64,000 nucleotides of DNA, taken from assembly GCA_023417775.1 (NCBI GenBank), contig JAEZEJ010000125.1:1-64000 (forward strand). The letters are read 5' to 3'. Each line of letters opens with the position of its first letter. Position 1 is the stretch's first letter. The notes under the pieces were generated by a model. It made no database searches and was not told the DNA's origin. It saw nothing but the letters and a program-made list of their open reading frames with translations. Both the position numbers and the translations under genes were made by a program. Below, piece by piece: positions 25,936 through 34,240 of the stretch. This DNA is from Actinomycetes bacterium (GTDB lineage: Bacteria > Actinomycetota > Actinomycetes > Propionibacteriales > Nocardioidaceae).

Positions 25936-27794
25936 GAGTCGTTCCTCTCCGCCCCCGCCATGCCCTGACGCGCATCAGCGGAGCCTGCCTTGTCGATAGG
26001 TTCACCGAGATAAGCCGCGATGACGGCCGGGTTCTCCCGCACCTCGTCCGGCGTTCCCGTGGCGATGACAGCTCCCTGATCCAGGACCGTGATCTCATCG
26101 CAGATACCCATCACGAGATCGGTGTCGTGCTCGACGAGCACCACCGTGATGCCGGCCTCGCGCATCATCGAGATCAAGTTGGCCAGTTCGCGGACCTCAC
26201 TTCCCGACAGGCCCGCGGCGGGCTCGTCGAGGAGCACGACCCGCGGGTGCGTGGCGAGCGCCCGGACGATCTCCAACAGTCGTCGTGGGCCGGCAGGCAG
26301 CGTCTGCGCCAGACGGTCCGCCTGGTCCCCGAGACCGACGACATCGAGCCAACCGCGCGCCTCGGCGAGAGCAGAGGCCGATTCTCGGCGAGCACGTGGC
26401 AATCTCAGCGCGTACTCCATATGGGTCGCCCGCCGATGAACATCGACGCCCTGCTGGACATTCGCGAGCAGCGACTCATGATCGATCAGCTGCGGCGCCT
26501 GGAATGTCCGCGCCAGGCCGTGACGCACGCGGCTCGCCGCCTTCCCTGCGACCTCCTCCTCTCCGATGGAGATGCTGCCCTCGTCGGGGGACAACAGGCC
26601 GCTGACGCAGTTGAGCAAGGTGGTCTTCCCTGACCCGTTCGGACCGATCAGTCCGTGCACGGCGCCTGGGGCAGCATCTAGCGAGGCATCGCGGAGCGCC
26701 CGGACTCCCCCCATGCTCTTGGCCACGTGGTCGACTCGCAGTCCCGCAGGATCCTCCACCCGAGGCAACACCGCGTCGGAACGATCCCCTGGCTCATCGA
26801 CCTGGGAACGACTGGCGAGTCGTTCGAGAATGCTCTGTGCGATCCCGACGAGGCCTCGTGGAATGAGGAGCACCGTGGCCACCAGGATGATGCCGTACAC
26901 CAGCATCGAGAGCTGGCCGCCCTCCGCGAAGATCTCCTCCAGGTAGAGCGGGATCAAGGTGAGCGCTAGAGCGCCCCACAGCGGGCCGGAGATGCTTCCC
27001 TCGCCACCGAAGATCACCATCAGCAAGATCGACACGCTCAAACTGATGCCGAAAGCCTCGGGACTGACCCGCCAGTCAATCAGGGGATAGAACGCCCCCA
27101 TCAGTCCGGCAGTACCGGCGGCGAAGGCGAAGGCGGCGAGCTTCACCCGCGATGATTGCACGCCGAGAGCGCTGGCCAACGGAGGGCTGAGCTTCGCCAG
27201 ACGCATCCCTCGACCCAGCGGAGAGCGGATCACATTCCGGCCCACGAGGAAGACGAGGGCGGCGACCACCGCGGCGATGTACCAGATGGTCTGAACATCC
27301 ATGCCGGGAGGAAGAGCGACACCGTCGCCGCCACCGGTGAGGTCCGACATGAGAAGCACCAGGGAGGCCGTCACCGTCAGATACGAGAGACTGACCGCGG
27401 CTACTGCGAAGGGACCGAGCTTGAGCGCGGGAAGTCCGGTGACGAGCCCCACCACCACGCAGACGAGGACGGCGGCGATCGCACCTAACACCGGTGGCCA
27501 GCCCCACCGCACGTCCGTGAGAGCGACGGTATAGGCCCCGACCATCGCGAAGGCCGCCGTTCCCAGCGAGATCAGTCCAGCGTGACCGACCAGCACGTTC
27601 AACCCGACCACCGCGACGAGATGGACTGCTCCCATGACGAACGCATAGAGCCAGAACCGGTCCGGCACGAGGATCGGTACTCCGATGACAGCGATCACTG
27701 CCACTGCCACGCCGACGAGGAACGACGCCCGCCCTCCCGCCAGCAGTGCGCCGGCTGTCCGCTCCAACGGACGAGAACTGCTTTGCGTGCTCAT
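25932..27794 (-). CDS. LIV-type permease-ATPase fusion (LivM-LivG)
   Basis: A 620-residue fusion. Residues 1-330 are a LivM permease with about nine membrane segments (GLNVLVGHAGLISLGTAAF); residues 355-605 are a LivG ATPase with Walker A GPNGSGKTTL, a degenerate signature LPAGPRRLLEIVRAL and Walker B VVLLDEPAAGLSG. The order on one chain links channel and motor. Such fusions occur in actinobacteria but the second LIV set here keeps them separate. Overlaps livH and livF by four bases each. Confidence 0.88.
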   Translation of the reverse strand: MSTQSSSRPLERTAGALLAGGRASFLVGVAVAVIAVIGVPILVPDRFWLYAFVMGAVHLVAVVGLNVLVGHAGLISLGTAAFAMVGAYTVALTDVRWGWPPVLGAIAAVLVCVVVGLVTGLPALKLGPFAVAAVSLSYLTVTASLVLLMSDLTGGGDGVALPPGMDVQTIWYIAAVVAALVFLVGRNVIRSPLGRGMRLAKLSPPLASALGVQSSRVKLAAFAFAAGTAGLMGAFYPLIDWRVSPEAFGISLSVSILLMVIFGGEGSISGPLWGALALTLIPLYLEEIFAEGGQLSMLVYGIILVATVLLIPRGLVGIAQSILERLASRSQVDEPGDRSDAVLPRVEDPAGLRVDHVAKSMGGVRALRDASLDAAPGAVHGLIGPNGSGKTTLLNCVSGLLSPDEGSISIGEEEVAGKAASRVRHGLARTFQAPQLIDHESLLANVQQGVDVHRRATHMEYALRLPRARRESASALAEARGWLDVVGLGDQADRLAQTLPAGPRRLLEIVRALATHPRVVLLDEPAAGLSGSEVRELANLISMMREAGITVVLVEHDTDLVMGICDEITVLDQGAVIATGTPDEVRENPAVIAAYLGEPIDKAGSADARQGMAGAERNDS

Positions 27795-28681
27795 ACGACG
27801 CGCACCTGCTTTCCAAGAATCCCCTGCGGTCGGATCATGAGGACGATCAACACCGCGGCCAGAGCAACCGGCGCTTGAAGCTGGGACGCTCCATAGGTCA
27901 CGGCGACCTGTTCGACGACGCCCAGCAAGAGACCGCCCACGAGTGCGCCGCCGATGTGCGGAATGCCACCGATAGCGGCCGCCATGAATCCGCTCAGCGT
28001 GAGCGCGAGACCGGTGTCGACGGAGGCGCCCGTGACCGGGCCGGCGACGAATCCGGCGAATCCGGCGATCGCACCCCCGATCACGAATGCCGATACCGCC
28101 AGCCGGGACACCGGCAGCCCGCGCAGCGCGGCGGCATCACGGTCGTCCGAGACTGCTCCGAGACCACGTCCGAGCGCGGTATAGCGAAGCAGCCAGACCA
28201 GACCAGCGGCCACGAGGAGGGCGAGAGGTATCAGGGCAAGGCGAGAGACGGAGAGCTGCAGGCCCAGCACCTCGAAACGTTCCGGACCCGGCCAGAAGCT
28301 CGGAAAGGGTCGGCTCGGTGGCGTTCCCGGCTCTCGAGTCACCCACATCGTGGTCGCGGTCTGCAGGACGATCGCCATACCGAACGTGGCAAGCACCCAT
28401 ACCGACGCCGCCTGTAGTCGAACCGCCGGCCGGACGGCGATCACTTCGGTCACACCGCCGAGCACGCCGGCCAGCACGACGACCGCGGCCAAGGCAGCGA
28501 GCACCGGCCAGCCCGCTTCGATCCATAGCAGCACGCCTGCCAGAGCGCCGATCATCACCAGCTCACCATGTGCGAAATTGAACACATTGGTGGTGGCGAA
28601 GACGATATTCAATCCGATGGCGACCATGGCATAGATCGACCCGGTCTGGGCGCCTCGTATCAGCGCCTCGAGTAGTTCCAT
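27791..28681 (-). CDS. livH: LIV-type ABC transporter permease (LivH)
   Basis: A 296-residue membrane protein with about eight segments. GLNIVFATTNVFNFAHGELVMIGA is the LivH motif region, and GFMAAAIGGIPHIGGALVGGLLLGVVEQ the conserved loop. It follows the binding protein by 84 bases and overlaps livMG. Members import branched-chain amino acids, but in catabolic operons often aromatic or alicyclic acids. Confidence 0.9.
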   Translation of the reverse strand: MELLEALIRGAQTGSIYAMVAIGLNIVFATTNVFNFAHGELVMIGALAGVLLWIEAGWPVLAALAAVVVLAGVLGGVTEVIAVRPAVRLQAASVWVLATFGMAIVLQTATTMWVTREPGTPPSRPFPSFWPGPERFEVLGLQLSVSRLALIPLALLVAAGLVWLLRYTALGRGLGAVSDDRDAAALRGLPVSRLAVSAFVIGGAIAGFAGFVAGPVTGASVDTGLALTLSGFMAAAIGGIPHIGGALVGGLLLGVVEQVAVTYGASQLQAPVALAAVLIVLMIRPQGILGKQVRVV

Positions 28682-28765
28682 AAATGTTTGCCTCGTCCTT
28701 ACTCATTCACCTGCATGACCGCCCTGGCCGGCCAGCCCGGTGAAGCCCGGACTGGCCGGATCGAC

Positions 28766-29959
28766 TCAGAGGGAAGGATCGCCTTCGACGACACCGTTCT
28801 CGAAGGTGCCTCCGATACCCCACGCGACGTCCTCCTCGGTCAAGCCGAGGTGATCATCGGCTCCGAACTCGTAGGTAGTACGCAGCCCGTCGAAACCACC
28901 CTCGACGAGACTGTCGATGATGGCGGGGGCATCGGTGGAACCCGCTCCCTCGATCCCGGCCTTGATGATCCCGAGCGAATCGTAGGAAGTTGCCGCGAGA
29001 TAGAGGAAGTAGCCCAACTGATCCTGGTTGGAGGTCTCGACCAACCGGCTCCGGAAGTCCTCGATCTCAGACGTCAGCGAGCCCCCGAGGACCGATTCCG
29101 TGAATCCACTGGCGCGAGTCCGGGACAGCAGCTCTTCGGGTACAGACTCCGCGAGTCCCGGTTGCGCGAGGGCTGAGTTCCCGAAGACCATCGCGTCCAT
29201 GCCGAGCTCGTCGACACCCTTCAACGCCACCGCGTAATCGGGCACTCCCACCGCCTGGATCACGAGAGCATCAGCCCCCGCTGCATCGAGCTTCCTCAAC
29301 TGAGCAGTGACATCGGTCGCACCTGACTGGAAGGTCTCTGTGCCCACGATCTCGACTTCCCCGTCGCCGTCCTCGGAGGCGGCGTTGATCGTATCGACCG
29401 TCGTCTGGCCGAGCGGCCCGTCGACGACGAGCATCCCGAGCTTGGTACCCCCGCTGGCCGCTACGGCGTTGATGGTTCCCGGCGCCTCGAGGCGCTTCTG
29501 AAATTCGATCTGGACCGAGTAGGGGGAGGTCTCCGCGTTGCCGGCGTCCGGAAGAGAGCTCATGTTGACGGAGAAGACCTCCGCTTGCGTCAGCACCGGC
29601 AGCACCGATGAGGTCGACGTGGAGAGGAACGGCCCGGAGACGACGTCAGCCTCCTCCCGATCGACGAGCGAACGGACGGCGGCGACCCCGCCCTCAGCGG
29701 TTCCCTCGTCATCCTTGAAGATGATCTCGACCTCTCGGCCGTCGATGGTGGGATTGTCCTCCAGCCAGAGCTCCGCAGCCTGCCGATAGACCTCGCCGAT
29801 CGACGCTGACGGGCCGGAGAGCGTCGCAACGAATCCGATAGTGATCGGATCATCGTCGCTGTCGCCGCCCTCGCCTCCACAAGCGCTCAGAAGCACCAGC
29901 GTTCCTGCCGCCGCGCCAGCTGCGACACGACTTTTCCACGTACCCCTATGACGCAACAT
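28766..29959 (-). CDS. livK: LIV-type substrate-binding lipoprotein (LivK)
   Basis: A 397-residue periplasmic-binding protein. The signal peptide ends in the lipobox VLLSAC near residue 27. IGFVATLSGPSASIGEVYRQAAELWLED is the start of the Peripla_BP_6 domain. Divergent from LivK at 47318 across the domain, so a different ligand is likely. Preceded by an SDR gene with a 114-base gap. Confidence 0.88.
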   Translation of the reverse strand: MLRHRGTWKSRVAAGAAAGTLVLLSACGGEGGDSDDDPITIGFVATLSGPSASIGEVYRQAAELWLEDNPTIDGREVEIIFKDDEGTAEGGVAAVRSLVDREEADVVSGPFLSTSTSSVLPVLTQAEVFSVNMSSLPDAGNAETSPYSVQIEFQKRLEAPGTINAVAASGGTKLGMLVVDGPLGQTTVDTINAASEDGDGEVEIVGTETFQSGATDVTAQLRKLDAAGADALVIQAVGVPDYAVALKGVDELGMDAMVFGNSALAQPGLAESVPEELLSRTRASGFTESVLGGSLTSEIEDFRSRLVETSNQDQLGYFLYLAATSYDSLGIIKAGIEGAGSTDAPAIIDSLVEGGFDGLRTTYEFGADDHLGLTEEDVAWGIGGTFENGVVEGDPSL

Positions 29960-30073
29960 TCTCTTGACCTCGCATTTTCTGGTTGGTGTCTCTTCCTGCC
30001 CGACTGCTCTGATGCGGTGAGGCAGACCCCCTGGTCTCTGCTTCGGTGTGAACCTGCAGATGATCCACTGCTG

Positions 30074-30847
30074 TCAGTGCATGGTGAGCCCGCCGCTCAC
30101 ACTGAGAATCTGGCCGGTGAAGTAGCCCGCCGATCGACTCGACAGCCACCCGACGAGCGATGCGATGTCGTCGGGCTCCGCCAGGCGCCGCATCGGAATG
30201 CTGCGCTCGAAGTGCGAGAGCTGAGATTGCTTGTCCGCGAGCAGTTCCTCGACCATCCGCCCCTTCACTGGGCCCGGGCACACCACGTTGACGGTGGTGC
30301 CATGCCTGGCGGACTCCCGAGCCACGCACTTCGCGAAACCGAACAGCGCGGCTTTCGTCGATGCGTAGATGGCCTCCCCCGAGGCCCCGGCACGAGCGCC
30401 GTCAGAGGCGACGAAGACCAGCCTTCCCGAGCCCGTAGCGAGGAGCGTCGGCAGCAGCAGCTGCGTGAGAAGGATCGGACCTCGCTGATTGACGCGATAC
30501 AGAGAATCCCAGGTGGCCGGGTCGCTCTCGAGGAAAGGCTCCACCACCGCGCGACCGGCATTCGAGATCAGGATCGAGCAACCGCCCAGCTTCTCGATCT
30601 CGTCAGCGAAGACGCGGATGCTGTCGTCATCCTCGAGATCTACGTGGATGGCGCGGACATCACCATCGAGATCTGCCGCCGCCTTCTCTGCCCCCTCCTG
30701 ATCACGATCAGCCAAGATGACTCGGGCGCCGTGGCCGAGCAGCTCACGCGCGATCGCGACACCGAGGTCGCCGGCACCGCCAGTGACCACCGCCAGCCGA
30801 CCCGAGAGATCCTCAGAGTCGTTAGATGGAGCGATAGGTGCGACCAC
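30074..30847 (-). CDS. Short-chain dehydrogenase/reductase
   Basis: A 257-residue classical SDR: TGGAGDLG nucleotide motif, NAG in ISNAGRAV, catalytic Ser in VASDGARAG and YASTK. GTG 30847 follows GGGAG. First gene of the minus-strand importer/monooxygenase operon and divergent from a LysR gene 103 bases away. An alcohol-to-ketone step feeding the monooxygenase is a fair inference; a 3-hydroxyacyl-CoA substrate is also possible. Confidence 0.85.
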   Translation of the reverse strand: MVAPIAPSNDSEDLSGRLAVVTGGAGDLGVAIARELLGHGARVILADRDQEGAEKAAADLDGDVRAIHVDLEDDDSIRVFADEIEKLGGCSILISNAGRAVVEPFLESDPATWDSLYRVNQRGPILLTQLLLPTLLATGSGRLVFVASDGARAGASGEAIYASTKAALFGFAKCVARESARHGTTVNVVCPGPVKGRMVEELLADKQSQLSHFERSIPMRRLAEPDDIASLVGWLSSRSAGYFTGQILSVSGGLTMH

Positions 30848-30926
30848 GAGCTTCTCCCTGCCATGTGACGAGCGTTACTTGCCCGAGAAGCCTGGCACCT
30901 TCGATGTGATCTGCCCAACACTCATC

Positions 30927-30944
30927 AGGTCTCACACCTATAAT
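30927..30944 (+). promoter_or_regulatory. LysR divergent promoter: AGGT-N5-ACCT plus TATAAT
   Basis: A perfect TATAAT (30939-30944) stands six bases before the LysR ATG, so the message would start at or next to the ATG (leaderless). AGGTCTCACACCT just upstream is a small palindrome within a T-N11-A context, a possible LysR site that also faces the SDR promoter. Confidence 0.5.
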
Positions 30945-30950
30945 TCGAAC

Positions 30951-31838
30951 ATGCTTGATCTGTCGCTGCGCGAGATTGAATACGTCGTCGAGGTCGCGGC
31001 GCAGCAGAACTTCACTCGGGCGGCCGAACGCCTGCACATGGCGCAACCCGCCCTCAGCCAGGCGATCTTGCGCATCGAACGTCGGCTCGGTGTGCCGCTA
31101 TTCGAGCGATCCAGCCGCAGGGTCGAGCCGACCGCCGCCGGGCTCTCCCTGGTGCGCGACGGACGCGAGATCGTCGCAAGTGTCCGGCGCGCCGTCGAGA
31201 ACGCACAACAGGCCTACCGATCCGAGATGGTCCTCACGGTCCATGTCAGCGAGCCATCGCTCTCCGTGCCCCGCAAGGTGGTCGCCGAGCTCCGCCGACG
31301 AGGTGCCACCGTCCATCAGCGGACGCTGCCCAAGGACGATGTCATCCAGCAGCTGCGAGACGGTCGGCTCACACTCGCCGTCGGCACACCGGCGCGCGCG
31401 GAGGGAATCACCAGCCAGCACGTCAGCGCCGAGCAGGTGGGCGCTCTCATGTCGGTGGATCATCCACTGGCATCCAGGCCCTCTGTCGCCATCCCCGATC
31501 TCGCCAGCTATCCGACACTCTCGATCGACCCGTCCATGAGCACGTGGAACACCTACGTGGAGCGGCTGTTCACCCGGTGCGGCATGTTACCGACGTGGAG
31601 CAGGACCGTGGTCTTCGGTGCGACGGCGAGCGGAGACGTGCTGACCGATGGCCGCACGACGCTGATCACCATGCAGTCGATCGCCGACGACATCCACGAT
31701 CGGCTGTCATGGGTGCCCTTCGACCCACCCGTCATCGCGCCCTGGTACATCAACTGGGCCACGAACGCGCAGTCGACACCCACGGTTCGCTTCGCGCTGG
31801 ATGCGCTCAAGGAGCTTCTCGATCGAGCATCAGATTGA
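30951..31838 (+). CDS. LysR-family transcriptional regulator
   Basis: A 295-residue LysR protein. Winged helix at residues 1-60 with FTRAAERLHMAQPALSQAILRIERRLGVPLFERSSRRVEPTAAG pattern; the effector domain follows. ATG 30951 starts exactly at the domain beginning and has no ribosome site, in line with a leaderless message. Divergent from the SDR/LIV/monooxygenase operon, its probable target. The SDR downstream at 31869 is in the same direction. Confidence 0.88.
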   Translation: MLDLSLREIEYVVEVAAQQNFTRAAERLHMAQPALSQAILRIERRLGVPLFERSSRRVEPTAAGLSLVRDGREIVASVRRAVENAQQAYRSEMVLTVHVSEPSLSVPRKVVAELRRRGATVHQRTLPKDDVIQQLRDGRLTLAVGTPARAEGITSQHVSAEQVGALMSVDHPLASRPSVAIPDLASYPTLSIDPSMSTWNTYVERLFTRCGMLPTWSRTVVFGATASGDVLTDGRTTLITMQSIADDIHDRLSWVPFDPPVIAPWYINWATNAQSTPTVRFALDALKELLDRASD

Positions 31839-31861
31839 CCTCCGCCAGCGCATGATAAAGT
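31835..31861 (+). promoter_or_regulatory. Putative promoter of leaderless SDR transcript
   Basis: TTGACC (31835-31840) overlaps the LysR stop; TGATAAAGT (31853-31861) offers an extended -10. Transcription would begin close to the ATG at 31869, which has no ribosome site. Confidence 0.35.
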
Positions 31862-31868
31862 CACACCC

Positions 31869-32648
31869 ATGCCAACCAAGCACTTGTTTGGGACGGAATC
31901 CGCGTCTCGTCCCACAGCCCTCGTGATCGGAGCATCCGGCGGGATGGGGGCCGCCGTCGCCGAGCTCCTCGCCCTCGACCACGACGTGGCGATCACCTAT
32001 CGGTCACGCCGCCCCGACGAGCTCATGACCCGTATCGAGGCCCAGGGAGCACGCGTCAGCGCCCATCAGCTCGACCTCGCCGACCTCTCGGCACCAGGGG
32101 TCGTCGTCGAAGCGGTGGAGAACGACTGGTCGTCGATCGATGTCGTCGTCCACGCCGCCGGACCCCATGTGCCCATGGTCCACCTGTCGAAGGTCTCACC
32201 GTCAGACTTCATCGAGCAGCTCGTCGACGACGCGGGCGGCTTCTTCTCGGTCGCCTCGGCATGCCTTCCCGCCCTGCGAAGGTCCTCCGGAAGCCTGGTC
32301 GCCGTCACGACCGCCGCCACGGCGCGCTTCCCGGTGCGCGATGGTCTATCGTCCGGACCCAAGGGCGCGGTCGAACAGCTCGTGATCGCGCTGGCCGCAG
32401 AAGAAGGACGCTTCGGCGTCCGGGTGAACTGCGTCGGGCCCGGCATGCTGACCGATGGGATGGCGGAGCGGCTCATCGGCTCCGGCGACCTCGATGAGCG
32501 AGCCCTGGAGGTCGCGCGATCGAATATCCCGTTGCGAAGGTTCGGAACCGCCGCGGACATCGCCGAGGCGGTGTGCTTCTTGGCATCGCCGAAGGCAGGC
32601 TTCATCACCGGCCAGAAGCTCGACGTCGATGGAGGCTATGGAGCTTAG
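31869..32648 (+). CDS. SDR-family protein lacking the catalytic tyrosine
   Basis: A 259-residue Rossmann protein with IGASGGMG, HAAG (NAG-like) and a C-terminal GQKLDVDGGYGA typical of SDRs. In place of YxxxK it has SSGPK, so the tyrosine is a serine, and the upstream Ser region reads AVTTAATA. Either it is inactive, binds only a nucleotide, or uses another mechanism. The ATG sits on a probable leaderless start; a later in-frame GTG at 31923 would cut into the nucleotide motif. Confidence 0.75.
   Translation: MPTKHLFGTESASRPTALVIGASGGMGAAVAELLALDHDVAITYRSRRPDELMTRIEAQGARVSAHQLDLADLSAPGVVVEAVENDWSSIDVVVHAAGPHVPMVHLSKVSPSDFIEQLVDDAGGFFSVASACLPALRRSSGSLVAVTTAATARFPVRDGLSSGPKGAVEQLVIALAAEEGRFGVRVNCVGPGMLTDGMAERLIGSGDLDERALEVARSNIPLRRFGTAADIAEAVCFLASPKAGFITGQKLDVDGGYGA
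31876..31891. promoter_or_regulatory. Operator-like box CCAAGCA-CT-TGTTTGG inside start of gene
   Basis: It differs at one base from the perfect palindrome at 19728. It begins 7 bases after the first base of the ATG, so it lies inside codons 3-8. With a leaderless start it would cover +7 to +23 of the transcript, a workable repressor site. Confidence 0.55.
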
Positions 32649-32690
32649 CCGCACGGCATCGGGCGAGTAGGAGGTATCTGTCCGCAGCGG

Positions 32691-33752
32691 TCACTGCGGG
32701 TGGGGACCGTCGCCGGGGTGCACCAGGATCTTGACATGCTGCTCGGGGTCCCGGAGGTCGTCGAAGGCCTGGCGCACACCGTCGACCCCGACATGCCCGG
32801 TGACGAACAGAGACGGGTCGATACGACCGGCGGCCAGGCGTTCCAACGTCACACCATAAGGGTCGTCGGTCGTGCCGCCGCCGAAGTTGACGATGAGCCG
32901 GCGCCACTGTGCGATGACGGGCACGATCGGCTCTTCGGAGAACGGAGACGCCACGACTTGGACGTACGACCCGTGCGGGAGCGTGCGCAAGAGCTCCTCG
33001 AGGGCGCCGACACGCCCACTGCACTCATAGGCGATGACCCGCGCGGCGTCGGCCTCGAGCGCCGCGACAGGCCCACCCTCCGCCGGCGGTGCCACGACAT
33101 GATGGGCCCCTAGCGTCGCGGCGAGCTCCCGGCGGCGGGGAGACGGCTCGACGACGGTGATGCTGCGGCAACCACGCTCCCGCAGGGCGATGACGACACC
33201 GAGGCCGATCGTGCCGGCCCCGATGACCAGGGCACGATCCCCGTCGGAATAGTCCGACTGCTGCACATGGGACTCACCGACATGAAGAGGCTCGGCGAGC
33301 GACGCCGTGTCGAAGGACATGCCTGCAGGGATCGGTCGCAACCAACTCGCGTCCAGCACGACGAGCTCGGCGTAACCGCCTGGATAGGAATTGGAGTAGC
33401 CGATGATGGAGAGGCTGCCGTCCTCCCGGTCGGTGACGATGCCGATACCGGTCACGTGGTCTCCTGCGGCGAACCCGTCGACATCATCGGCCGTCGCCTC
33501 GATGACGCCGGCGAACTCATGCCCGGGCACCACATATCGGGTCGGGTCGAAGACCGACAGCACGTTGCCGCCGAGCTCGGAGACCCGGACGAACTTGGCG
33601 GTGTCCTTCCGCAGGCTGAGATCGCTGCCGCAGATGCCGCAGCTCTTGATCCGCACCAGAACCTGCCCCGGGCCGAGCTCCGGAGGCCTGGGGATGTCGC
33701 GCACCTCGATCTCGCCGTTCAGGATCGTCGCGGCCTTCATCGTCTCCGTCAT
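32691..33752 (-). CDS. Zinc-dependent medium-chain alcohol dehydrogenase
   Basis: A 353-residue MDR protein. Catalytic zinc ligands are seen in SCGICGSD and VPGHEFAG, and the NAD loop in IGAGTIGLG. The four-cysteine structural zinc lobe is absent; that region reads GIGIVTDREDGSLS. ATG 33752 is chosen because GAGAGG lies nine bases upstream; ATG 33761 overlaps the preceding gene's stop (ATGA) and is the alternative. Last gene of the E1-E1-E3 operon. A diol or acyloin substrate would fit that context. Confidence 0.85.
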   Translation of the reverse strand: MTETMKAATILNGEIEVRDIPRPPELGPGQVLVRIKSCGICGSDLSLRKDTAKFVRVSELGGNVLSVFDPTRYVVPGHEFAGVIEATADDVDGFAAGDHVTGIGIVTDREDGSLSIIGYSNSYPGGYAELVVLDASWLRPIPAGMSFDTASLAEPLHVGESHVQQSDYSDGDRALVIGAGTIGLGVVIALRERGCRSITVVEPSPRRRELAATLGAHHVVAPPAEGGPVAALEADAARVIAYECSGRVGALEELLRTLPHGSYVQVVASPFSEEPIVPVIAQWRRLIVNFGGGTTDDPYGVTLERLAAGRIDPSLFVTGHVGVDGVRQAFDDLRDPEQHVKILVHPGDGPHPQ

Positions 33753-33757
33753 GATGT

Positions 33758-34234
33758 TCATCCTCTCAAGATGGCCGATAACGACTGTATCGACCCGGCA
33801 TAAGGGCCCGCCTCCCGATGGAGGACGGGCATTCGTCGATCGGTACGCCCTGGCGACGTACCGCCGAGCAAGGCCTCGAGGTCGCGACGAAGGACATCGC
33901 GCTGATCGAGGCACTGCCAACGCGGCCGGCAAGTCCCACCGGCAGGGTCGCGCCACCACAGCAGCGCCTCAGGCGGGCTCAACAGGCGACGAAGCCTGTG
34001 GTTGATGTCCGCGACGGCCGGGTTGACTCGGCCTCGATCGTCTTCGATCTGGAAAGCCGGGTGCAGGCAGCCGCGCCGGCCGACCCGATGCCCGAGGATC
34101 GTGCCCTGTTCGCGCATACGGGTCACGTTCTTGACCTGGGCGCCCGCCCCGAGAAGGCGCGCAACGGACTCGCTCGGGAACGAGGTGATATCGAGGACGA
34201 AGGCACGCGCGGCCGCGGCGATCTCGAGGTTCAT
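33758..34234 (-). CDS. Conserved-looking small protein of unknown function
   Basis: About 158 residues. I do not recognise it with certainty. The segment VARLLGAGAQVKNVTRMREQG followed by LHPAFQIEDDRGRVNPAVADIN and ALLWWRDP resembles by eye the helix-turn-helix plus C-terminal domain of some Xre/MbcA-like actinobacterial proteins. ATG 34234 or GTG 34240 starts right behind the E3 stop, and its stop overlaps an ATG of the dehydrogenase gene, as usual for real genes here. It sits where an E2 gene might be expected but has no lipoyl domain. Confidence 0.45.
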   Translation of the reverse strand: MNLEIAAAARAFVLDITSFPSESVARLLGAGAQVKNVTRMREQGTILGHRVGRRGCLHPAFQIEDDRGRVNPAVADINHRLRRLLSPPEALLWWRDPAGGTCRPRWQCLDQRDVLRRDLEALLGGTSPGRTDRRMPVLHREAGPYAGSIQSLSAILRG

Positions 34235-34240
34235 CGGCAC

